Of a stretch of 9,876 nt of DNA, positions 5,353 to 9,876 are shown one piece after another. The DNA is from Clostridia bacterium (GTDB taxonomy: Bacteria > Bacillota > Clostridia > Oscillospirales > Acutalibacteraceae), in assembly GCA_900752115.1 (NCBI GenBank), contig CAADUC010000028.1, positions 1 to 9,876 of the forward strand. Reading direction: 5' to 3'. The notes beneath the pieces are model-generated. The model was not told where the DNA came from, did no database searches, and was given only the letters and a program-made list of their open reading frames with translations. Positions within the stretch are counted from its first letter, which is position 1. The number at the start of each line of letters is the position of its first letter. The position numbers and the translations under genes were made by a program.

Positions 5353-6321
5353 ATGCTGGAAGTTGTGTTTGCAGAAGGTGCCGCCGGCAGTCTGGCGATA
5401 GCAATGGGAAAAGGGGAGTATATAGGAGGCGCTTCATCTCTCGTTGTGCTCCGAGATTCAGAAGATGGGGAACAGCCCGGCGAGGAGGAAGAGCTGGAGA
5501 TACTGCGTCAGTTTGAGGAAAGAGAGCGCCGAGGATGGGAACAGGCAGTTCCCCTTGAGGGCAGCCGCAGGGATATTCTGTGCTTCTCGCTGGCTCTGAG
5601 CGTCGGGGAGATAAACGAGGATGGGATTGGAGAAAAGAGAAAAGCGGCTTTGTCTCAGCTGCTGCACGTATATCCGCGCGAGAGTGAGCAGGCGGTGCGC
5701 GATCTGCTCGGGAGCGCCCGCGAAAGCCTGCAGCTGCTGCAGCAGCGCGCCGGGGCAGGAGAGCCCGTTCGTGTTTGGACGAGCGAAATGCCGGACGATG
5801 CCTGCGGGCTTCGTTGGCTGGCTGCACAACTGGTTTCTCTCGGTGTGCCGGATGGGAACGTTACCTGTGTTCAGCTCCCGCGGTATCTGGAACGGGATGA
5901 TGGAACCGCCGTCTCTTTCCGGGGGTGGGGAGAGGTTCCTCCCTATCTGTGGGGCAGGCTTGCCCGGAGCGGTGAACCTCTTCCGCTGCCCTGCCTGAAG
6001 GCTCTCGCGATGGAGTGGAAACAGCTGCGCAGCGAAAATGCTCCGCTTCGCACGGTGATCAGCGGCCATCCTGTGAGTGTGGCGGAAGATTTTTATGATC
6101 CGTTTCTCCTGCGGGAGTTGGCCGGATGCCGTGGTGCTTTTCAGGAAGCGAGGGTTGTGGGGGCGGTGCTCGGAAAATATCCGTTTGGTTTTGGCGACGG
6201 ATGGGTGGCGCTGCGGATCGAGCACATGATTCGCGACGGCCTTTTGGAGCCCGTTACGGAACCTGAGCCGGAAGATCCGGTTTACCACCGTCTCCTCCGC
6301 CGTGTCGGGGAAGAGGGCTGA
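5353..6321 (+). CDS. DUF1835/DUF3658 domain-containing protein
   Basis: The 322-residue protein has an N-terminal DUF1835-like region: MLEVVFAEGAAGSLAIAM (1-18), a variable acidic stretch at 35-60, then DDACGLRWLAAQLVSLGV (148-165). The C-terminal DUF3658-like region has MEWKQLRSENAPLRTVISG (220-238) and ends with ALRIEHMIRDGLLEPV (286-301), a winged-helix-like tail. The function of these families is unknown; proteins of this type are usually cytoplasmic and found in Clostridia and Bacilli. The ATG at 5353 has AAAGGAGGA 6-7 nt upstream. No convincing promoter is seen between the upstream terminator and the start, so a weak one must lie in 5300-5340 or read-through occurs. It converges on the XRE gene. 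Confidence 0.88.
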   Translation: MLEVVFAEGAAGSLAIAMGKGEYIGGASSLVVLRDSEDGEQPGEEEELEILRQFEERERRGWEQAVPLEGSRRDILCFSLALSVGEINEDGIGEKRKAALSQLLHVYPRESEQAVRDLLGSARESLQLLQQRAGAGEPVRVWTSEMPDDACGLRWLAAQLVSLGVPDGNVTCVQLPRYLERDDGTAVSFRGWGEVPPYLWGRLARSGEPLPLPCLKALAMEWKQLRSENAPLRTVISGHPVSVAEDFYDPFLLRELAGCRGAFQEARVVGAVLGKYPFGFGDGWVALRIEHMIRDGLLEPVTEPEPEDPVYHRLLRRVGEEG

Positions 6322-6472
6322 ACTGCCGGGAAAAGAGCTTCAGTCTTTTTGATTCTGAAACCGGTTGACCTTCGGAGTCGTTTTCGCTGTGGTAATCGGC
6401 GCGCTGTGGAGCGGCAGCGTTTCTGCCTGGGAGACGTGCTGGGGGACATGCGGAAAGAACTGTTGCCGTCTG

Positions 6473-6526
6473 AAAAGGCGCACACCTGTGTACAGCTTTT
6501 TTGCTTTACATAGATGTGCGCCTTTT
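6473..6526. terminator. Shared bidirectional terminator between convergent genes
   Basis: AAAAGGCGCACA (6473-6484) and TGTGCGCCTTTT (6515-6526) are exact 12-bp inverted arms. The 30-nt loop holds a second small stem (TGTA-c-AGC with GCT-t-TACA) around TTTTTT. The outer arms provide U-runs on both strands. It ends the DUF1835/DUF3658 gene on plus and the XRE gene on minus, 20 nt from the latter's stop. The rest of 6322-6472 holds no gene I can support. Confidence 0.85.
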
Positions 6527-6546
6527 AATTACAATAGTCTGCGGCG

Positions 6547-7065
6547 TTATGACTCGGTCTTCTTGTATTGTTCCACAAGGGAACTTACGCTTTCCGGGGA
6601 GGAGCGCTCCGGGCGGCGAGACGGGGAAAAGGCGGGAAAGCGGTATCGCCAATGATCGTAATCTTCGGCGCTCAGCAGGCCGCGTTCGCGCATGGAAGCT
6701 GCCTGCCGCCATGCGGTGAGCAGCTCGCCGAGAAGTTCCGCGTCCTCGCTCTTTGAGCAGTCGACGCGCAGGCAAATGCCATTCTCCTCGCGGACGGTCA
6801 GACCGTATCTGTCTTCCAAGGCGAAGAGAGTGTGCATCAGTCCGACGGCGCTGTCGATATCCGGAACGGTCAGCGCCTGCGGAGATACTTTGAGAATTTC
6901 CGCAAGAACCGCAGTCAGCTCCGCTTTGGGCGTGCGCGTTCCGTTTTCGTATTGTGCCATTCGGATCGAAGCGTTCTTTTCCGGAAAACCCGCTGCGAGA
7001 CCCAGTTCTTTCTGCGTCATGCGGCGGAGCGTACGTAAAAAACGAATGCGTTCCCCGATTGCCAT
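6547..7065 (-). CDS. XRE family helix-turn-helix regulator
   Basis: The 172-residue protein begins with a Cro/C1-type DNA-binding domain (residues 4-62): IRFLRTLRRMTQKELGLAAG as helices 1-2, IRMAQYENGTRTPK (34-47) as recognition helix and turn, then LTAVLAEILKVSPQAL. Residues 63-144 include VGLMHTLFALEDRYGL and end in YDHWRYRFPAF, a conserved tail of a Clostridia XRE subfamily, possibly a ligand or dimerisation domain. The last 28 residues are Ser/Arg/Glu rich and probably disordered. The start at 7065 has GAAGG 7 nt upstream. Members of this subfamily often occur on mobile elements, but no integrase or relaxase is seen here. Autoregulation is suggested by the inverted repeat in its promoter. 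Confidence 0.93.
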   Translation of the reverse strand: MAIGERIRFLRTLRRMTQKELGLAAGFPEKNASIRMAQYENGTRTPKAELTAVLAEILKVSPQALTVPDIDSAVGLMHTLFALEDRYGLTVREENGICLRVDCSKSEDAELLGELLTAWRQAASMRERGLLSAEDYDHWRYRFPAFSPSRRPERSSPESVSSLVEQYKKTES

Positions 7066-7098
7066 TTTCTCGCCTTCTGTTCCTTGATTCTTGCCCTT

Positions 7099-7127
7099 AG
7101 CATAACAAATCCCCTTTCTTTCGTCAA
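7099..7127 (-). promoter_or_regulatory. Promoter of the XRE gene
   Basis: On the minus strand TTGACG (7127-7122), a 17-nt spacer and TATGCT (7104-7099) form a good sigma-A promoter, with transcription expected to start near 7092. The leader would be about 27 nt. Confidence 0.8.
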
Positions 7128-7132
7128 GAAAG
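7114..7132. promoter_or_regulatory. Candidate XRE operator
   Basis: CTTTCTT (7114-7120) and AAGAAAG (7126-7132) are exact 7-bp inverted copies with a 5-nt spacer TCGTC. The -35 box of the XRE promoter lies within it, which is the expected place for autorepression by an XRE dimer. A further TTCTTT half-like word lies at 7139-7144. Binding is inferred only. Confidence 0.5.
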
Positions 7133-7174
7133 TTTTATTTTCTTTGAATATAAGCAAAAATGTTAAATGTTTAA

Positions 7175-7202
7175 TTTGAAATATAAACGAATTTGTTATA
7201 AT
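7175..7202 (+). promoter_or_regulatory. Plus-strand extended -10 promoter
   Basis: TATAAT (7197-7202) is preceded by TG at the extended -10 position (TGTTATAAT, 7194-7202), with TTTGAA (7175-7180) 16 nt upstream as a weak -35. It is directed into the non-coding stretch before the MBL gene and should start RNA near 7209. It is divergent from the XRE promoter about 70 bp away. Confidence 0.75.
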
Positions 7203-7208
7203 ACGGTT

Positions 7209-7434
7209 CACGCATTTTTTGGTGCGTTCTAAGGTTAGCAGAGAGTCTATATTAGCTGCCTCCTTTTTCGAGTACCGGCGAACGGGACGGTGGGAGATTT
7301 GACTGACGGATATACGAACTTGCCTGACGAGGCACACGATTTTACAACCGGCTTGCCGGATTTAAATACGCGGTACACATCCGGTTCAAAGTAAGGCTAT
7401 GCGGCGATCATCCACAGGCGTAATCCGTTTTCTT
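7209..7434 (+). ncRNA. Candidate structured small RNA, family not recognised
   Basis: About 225 nt without a plausible ORF follow a strong promoter. Visible helices: ACGCA/TGCGT (7210-7214 with 7223-7227); AAGG plus AGCAG pairing with CTGC plus CCTT (7231-7265); a long-range closing helix GTACCG-CG with CGCGGTAC (7272-7280 with 7369-7376); inside it TGCCT-gacg-AGGCA (7321-7334) and CCGGC/GCCGG (7348-7359). A weak terminator-like stem, GG-TATGC with GCGTA-CC (7395-7426), is followed by TTTTCTT. Size and architecture suit a discrete small RNA. The alternative is a long leader of the MBL gene, possibly a riboswitch. I cannot assign a family from the sequence; raiA-motif RNA and 6S RNA are families of comparable size to test. 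Confidence 0.45.
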
Positions 7435-7461
7435 GAAACAAAATGCGCATTTCTGTATAAT
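7433..7461 (+). promoter_or_regulatory. Promoter of the MBL-fold gene
   Basis: TTGAAA (7433-7438), a 17-nt spacer and TATAAT (7456-7461) give a near-consensus sigma-A promoter. RNA would start near 7468, leaving a leader of about 93 nt. Confidence 0.85.
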
Positions 7462-7478
7462 GGAAAAAACACGGCGTA

Positions 7479-7540
7479 CCGGAAAGGACGTGTGAATGGC
7501 CGCCGGTAGGGAGAGACGGGGGAACGGCCGTTTCCGGAAA
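7479..7540 (+). promoter_or_regulatory. Nested hairpin in the MBL gene leader
   Basis: CCGGAAA (7479-7485) can pair with TTTCCGG (7531-7537), and inside this GGCCG (7498-7502) with CGGCC (7525-7529). The right arm alone is also the palindrome TTTCCGGAAA (7531-7540). The structure ends just before the AGGAGG ribosome site (7545-7550), so it could influence translation. No known riboswitch is recognised. Confidence 0.4.
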
Positions 7541-7560
7541 AGACAGGAGGAGAAAAGAAT

Positions 7561-8439
7561 ATGTATGAGCTAAGGCAATTGACGGACAGATCCTATTACA
7601 TTCAGAGTCCGGCCAGGATAGGTTTGGTACGGCTGGAGGGAAACGATGTTTGTCTGATAGACAGCGGAAACGATAAGGATGCGGGCAGAAAGCTTCGCCA
7701 GCTTCTCGAGAAAAACGATTGGAAATTGAGGGCCATCTACAACACGCACTCCAACGCGGACCACATCGGTGGAAACAAATATCTGCAGGCACAGACGGGA
7801 TGTAAAATTTATGCTCCCGGTATGGAATGTGCCTTTACGCGGTATCCGATTCTCGAGCCCGCTTTTCTCTATGGAGGTTTCCCGTTCCGCGAGCTGCGGC
7901 ACAAATTTCTGCTCGCGCAGGAGAGCCAGGCAGAGGAGCTTACTGCAGAAGCGCTTCCCGAGGACTTTGAAATGATTCCGCTGCCCGGTCACTTTTTTGA
8001 TATGGTGGGCTATCGTACGCCCGATCAGGTTGTTTTCCTCGCGGATTGCCTCTCGAGCCGTGAAACGCTTGACAAATACCAGATTGGCTTTGTGTATGAC
8101 GTTGCTTCCTATTTGCAAACGCTGGAAACGGTGAAGACGATGCAGGCGGCCATGTTTGTTCCCGCTCACGCGGAGCCTGCGGAGGACATTGCGCCTCTGG
8201 CTCAGTACAACATCGATAAGGTTATGCAGATTGCGGAAACCATTGTGGATTTCTGCAAGGAACCGATTGGTCCGGAGAAGCTCCTGCAGAAGCTGTTCGA
8301 CGCATATGCGCTGGAGATGAACTTTGAGCAGTATGTCCTTGTCGGGAGCACCGTGCGCTCTTATCTTTCCTGGCTTAAGGACACCGGCCGCCTTTCCGCT
8401 CATTTTGAGAACCATTGCCTGCTTTGGGAACGTGTGTAA
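7561..8439 (+). CDS. MBL-fold metallo-hydrolase
   Basis: The 292-residue protein has the metallo-beta-lactamase fold signatures. The first metal motif is T-H63-S-N65-A-D67-H68-I-G-G, where Asn replaces the usual second His of HxHxDH. Further ligands are His144 in PLPGHFFDMVG, Asp162 in VFLADCLS and His203 in FVPAHAEP. Residues 210-292 form a helical C-terminal extension. The HxNxDH variant recurs in this Clostridia subgroup and probably keeps a hydrolase with altered metal occupancy; the substrate is unknown. No signal peptide is seen, so it is cytoplasmic. The ATG at 7561 has AGGAGG 10 nt upstream. The gene has its own promoter and a structured leader, and may be co-transcribed with the upstream RNA candidate. 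Confidence 0.94.
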   Translation: MYELRQLTDRSYYIQSPARIGLVRLEGNDVCLIDSGNDKDAGRKLRQLLEKNDWKLRAIYNTHSNADHIGGNKYLQAQTGCKIYAPGMECAFTRYPILEPAFLYGGFPFRELRHKFLLAQESQAEELTAEALPEDFEMIPLPGHFFDMVGYRTPDQVVFLADCLSSRETLDKYQIGFVYDVASYLQTLETVKTMQAAMFVPAHAEPAEDIAPLAQYNIDKVMQIAETIVDFCKEPIGPEKLLQKLFDAYALEMNFEQYVLVGSTVRSYLSWLKDTGRLSAHFENHCLLWERV

Positions 8440-8672
8440 GGCTGCAGGATGGAAAGTGCTGTTTGACGCAGTTTTTCTGTGTCCGGAATCACTCGGAACC
8501 GGCGATATCGGTTCTGCAAGCTATCGCCTATGCGCTGCTGTCCTTTTGTTCCGGTGAGACCGTTCCGGAAATTTCGACAGTGATGGAATCCGCCTCCGCC
8601 ATTGCGGTGCATTTGCTTCCGGAGGAGAGAACAGCGGGATATTTGATGCGGGCGACGCTCCCCCTTGCGTGA
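8415..8672 (+). pseudogene. Small ORF or gene remnant ending at a terminator
   Basis: An open frame ends at TGA 8670-8672, directly abutting a terminator stem. From about 8490 it reads as well-formed protein (ISVLQAIAYALLSF, then a segment ending YLMRATLPLA) with codon use like its neighbours. The upstream part overlaps the 3' end of the MBL gene and reads poorly. Its only starts are TTG codons, and no ribosome binding site is seen. I recognise no family. The most likely reading is the 3' tail of a truncated gene, kept together with its terminator; a real small protein of about 60 residues cannot be excluded. Confidence 0.3.
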
Positions 8673-8707
8673 ACGAAGGAATAAGCTTCATCCCTTTGTC
8701 GATTTTT
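8673..8707 (+). terminator. Terminator after the MBL gene region
   Basis: ACGAAGGAAT (8673-8682) pairs with ATCCCTTTGT (8690-8699), with one G-U pair and one A-C mismatch, around a 7-nt loop. CGATTTTT follows. This ends plus-strand transcription from the MBL promoter and the small ORF or remnant. The region 8708-8781 is AT-rich spacer before the next promoter and shows nothing else. Confidence 0.65.
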
Positions 8708-8781
8708 GCGGGGGTATTTTGTGGTGTTTTCACAGGAATACAGGAAATAAATCGTGAAGACTGTACTTCTTTGTCAAATTA

Positions 8782-8790
8782 TGTTATACT
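8782..8790 (+). promoter_or_regulatory. Extended -10 promoter of the membrane protein gene
   Basis: TGTTATACT (8782-8790) is an extended -10 element (TGn then TATACT). No good -35 is seen at 16-18 nt. RNA would start near 8797, giving a leader of about 63 nt. The leader holds a perfect 7-bp hairpin, ATGGCGC (8816-8822) with GCGCCAT (8832-8838), ending 8 nt before the ribosome site. Confidence 0.55.
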
Positions 8791-8859
8791 ATAGCACGGT
8801 TTTATGAAAAAGAGCATGGCGCGTTGAAGAAGCGCCATCCGGAAATGAGGATGAGTGGA

Positions 8860-9822
8860 ATGAACAGAACGGTAAGAAGCCGGTATGAGCAGCTTGCGCA
8901 GGCGGCGGGGCTGGCCATGGATCCCAACAGCGGCGCTTTGTATGGGCGTTTGGGCGAGTATGATGTCATTGTTTTTGCCCCGAACGCGTCCTACCCCTAC
9001 GCTTTGTCAGCGGTGATTTCTGCGTATCGCGCCGAGATTCCGCTGAGCATGGAGGAAAGCAAGGAGTTCTGTGCGGATCGGAAGATCGTAAGCGGCCTGA
9101 CGCAGAACGGAAGCGTGATTACCATGGCGCTCAAATCGACGCCAAACCGGAATAAGCTGCAGGAGGGGCTCGTGGAGTCGCTTGCCGCGCTGGTGAATTT
9201 TCTGCGGGAAAAAGGCTTCCGGAATTGCTGCCAGGCGTGCGGCAAGCAGCAGGAGGTTTCTTCCTGTTATGCGGCCGGCGCTTATATGCATCTCTGCCCG
9301 GAGTGTTACACGGCTTTGCAGCAGAGAGTGGAGATGAATGAGGCGCAGGCTACCCAGAAAAAGGAAAATGTGGTTGCCGGTATTGTCGGCGCGCTGTTGG
9401 GATCGCTGATTGGAGTGGTCTGCATCGTGATTCTCAGCCAGCTTGGCTATGTGGCGGCTCTTTCCGGTGTTGTAATGGCTGTTTGTACGCTCAAGGGCTA
9501 CGAGCTTCTCGGAGGCAAGCTGAGCAACAAGGGGATTGTCATTTGCGTTGTACTGATGCTTTTCATGACCTTCTTCGGCGATCGCGTGGACTGGGCGATA
9601 GTGGTGGCCCGTGAACTGGAGGTCGATTTTGTTACGGCATTTCAGGCCATTTCTCTTCTGCTGGAGGAGGAAATCATTGAATCTTCCGCGTATTGGGGAA
9701 ATCTGGTGCTGCTGTATCTCTTCGCGCTGATTGGTCTTATCCCCACGGTGTGGGCTACCGTGCGCAGCCGCAAGGATGCGACCCGTGTGTATTGCCTGGG
9801 ACAAACGACAGGCCAGCGCTGA
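8860..9822 (+). CDS. Zinc-ribbon multi-spanning membrane protein, function unknown
   Basis: The 320-residue protein has a soluble N-terminal domain (1-115) with no recognised motif. A treble-clef or zinc-ribbon-like site follows, C124-x2-C127 and C146-x2-C149 (CQACGK, LCPECY). Then come hydrophobic segments at about 171-192, 197-214, 225-240 and 281-301, enough for four membrane helices, with an acidic stretch at 250-275 between the last two. The ATG at 8860 is chosen because GAGG lies 9 nt upstream. In-frame ATGs at 8845 and 8851 and a TTG at 8824 are alternatives, but the TTG lies in the loop of a leader hairpin without a good ribosome site. It has its own promoter and terminator, so it is monocistronic. 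I recognise no named family. Confidence 0.88.
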   Translation: MNRTVRSRYEQLAQAAGLAMDPNSGALYGRLGEYDVIVFAPNASYPYALSAVISAYRAEIPLSMEESKEFCADRKIVSGLTQNGSVITMALKSTPNRNKLQEGLVESLAALVNFLREKGFRNCCQACGKQQEVSSCYAAGAYMHLCPECYTALQQRVEMNEAQATQKKENVVAGIVGALLGSLIGVVCIVILSQLGYVAALSGVVMAVCTLKGYELLGGKLSNKGIVICVVLMLFMTFFGDRVDWAIVVARELEVDFVTAFQAISLLLEEEIIESSAYWGNLVLLYLFALIGLIPTVWATVRSRKDATRVYCLGQTTGQR

Positions 9823-9837
9823 AAGCGTGAACGTCTG

Positions 9838-9873
9838 AGGCCGGGGAGCTCCGTCGGAGCCTCCGGCCTTTTT
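9838..9873 (+). terminator. Intrinsic terminator of the membrane protein gene
   Basis: AGGCCGG (9838-9844) pairs with CCGGCCT (9863-9869) and, past a small internal loop, GCTCC (9848-9852) pairs with GGAGC (9856-9860) around a 3-nt loop. The U-run TTTTT (9869-9873) follows. It lies 15 nt after the stop codon. Confidence 0.9.
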
Positions 9874-9876
9874 GTA

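Noticed and set aside
6365..6655. Plus-strand frame with a signal-peptide-like beginning after the DUF1835 gene
   Set aside because: It starts with TTG without a ribosome site and runs through the shared terminator into the antisense of the XRE gene.
7570..8415. Minus-strand 281-codon frame opposite the MBL gene
   Set aside because: It is a shadow of the plus-strand gene, whose metal-binding motifs, promoter and ribosome site are clear.
8824..8859. TTG start of the membrane protein gene at 8824
   Set aside because: The TTG lies in the loop of a perfect 7-bp hairpin and lacks a good ribosome site; ATG 8860 has GAGG at 9 nt.
9007..9804. Minus-strand 265-codon frame opposite the membrane protein gene
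   Set aside because: It is His/Gln/Arg-rich antisense of hydrophobic codons; no start signal is seen.
1..9876. CRISPR array, tRNA or rRNA genes, integrase or transposase
   Set aside because: No regularly spaced direct repeats, cloverleaf-like segments, rRNA-like stretches or recombinase motifs were seen on either strand.

Overview
The window looks like chromosomal DNA of a low-to-mid GC Firmicute, most likely a gut-type Clostridia (Oscillospirales-like). This is inferred from strong AGGAGG ribosome binding sites, TTGACA/TATAAT promoters, intrinsic terminators with U-tracts, and gene families common in that group: PadR plus HAAS/DUF4097, an EFR1-type flavodoxin-ferredoxin, DUF2284, a patatin-like hydrolase and DUF1835/DUF3658. 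No phage, CRISPR, tRNA, rRNA or intact transposase gene is visible. The species cannot be named from the sequence alone.

Layout, left to right. Positions 1-164 hold overlapping palindromes and a terminator-like perfect inverted repeat. A minus-strand pair follows: a PadR regulator (1229-1552) overlaps by 4 nt a HAAS-DUF4097 solenoid protein (165-1232). The pair has a near-consensus promoter containing an inverted repeat, a likely autoregulatory operator. Two oppositely directed terminators (1788-1836 and 1874-1907) separate it from an Rrf2-family regulator (1917-2351, minus). That regulator is divergent from a plus-strand operon: EFR1-type flavodoxin/2x[4Fe-4S] protein (2672-3433), DUF2284 cysteine-rich metal-binding protein (3471-4025) and patatin-like serine hydrolase (4022-4867), the last two overlapping by ATGA. 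The layout suggests that the Rrf2 protein controls this iron-sulfur/flavin operon.

Downstream, 4954-5215 looks like the decayed, twice-frameshifted C-terminus of an FGGY carbohydrate kinase, followed by a bidirectional terminator. Next come a DUF1835/DUF3658 protein (5353-6321) and, convergent to it across a shared terminator, an XRE regulator (6547-7065, minus). The divergent region 7066-7560 carries the XRE promoter and candidate operator. It also has a strong plus-strand extended -10 promoter in front of about 225 nt of structured non-coding sequence (the best candidate for something undescribed), and a second consensus promoter for an MBL-fold hydrolase (7561-8439). The right end has a small ORF or gene remnant ending at a terminator, and a zinc-ribbon/multi-TM membrane protein (8860-9822) with its own promoter and terminator.

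Most of the window is ordinary housekeeping or accessory sequence. No defence system or new multi-gene machine could be demonstrated. The points most worth a second look are the structured RNA candidate, the Rrf2/EFR1/DUF2284/patatin arrangement, the exact 19-residue solenoid period in the DUF4097 protein, and the kinase remnant.
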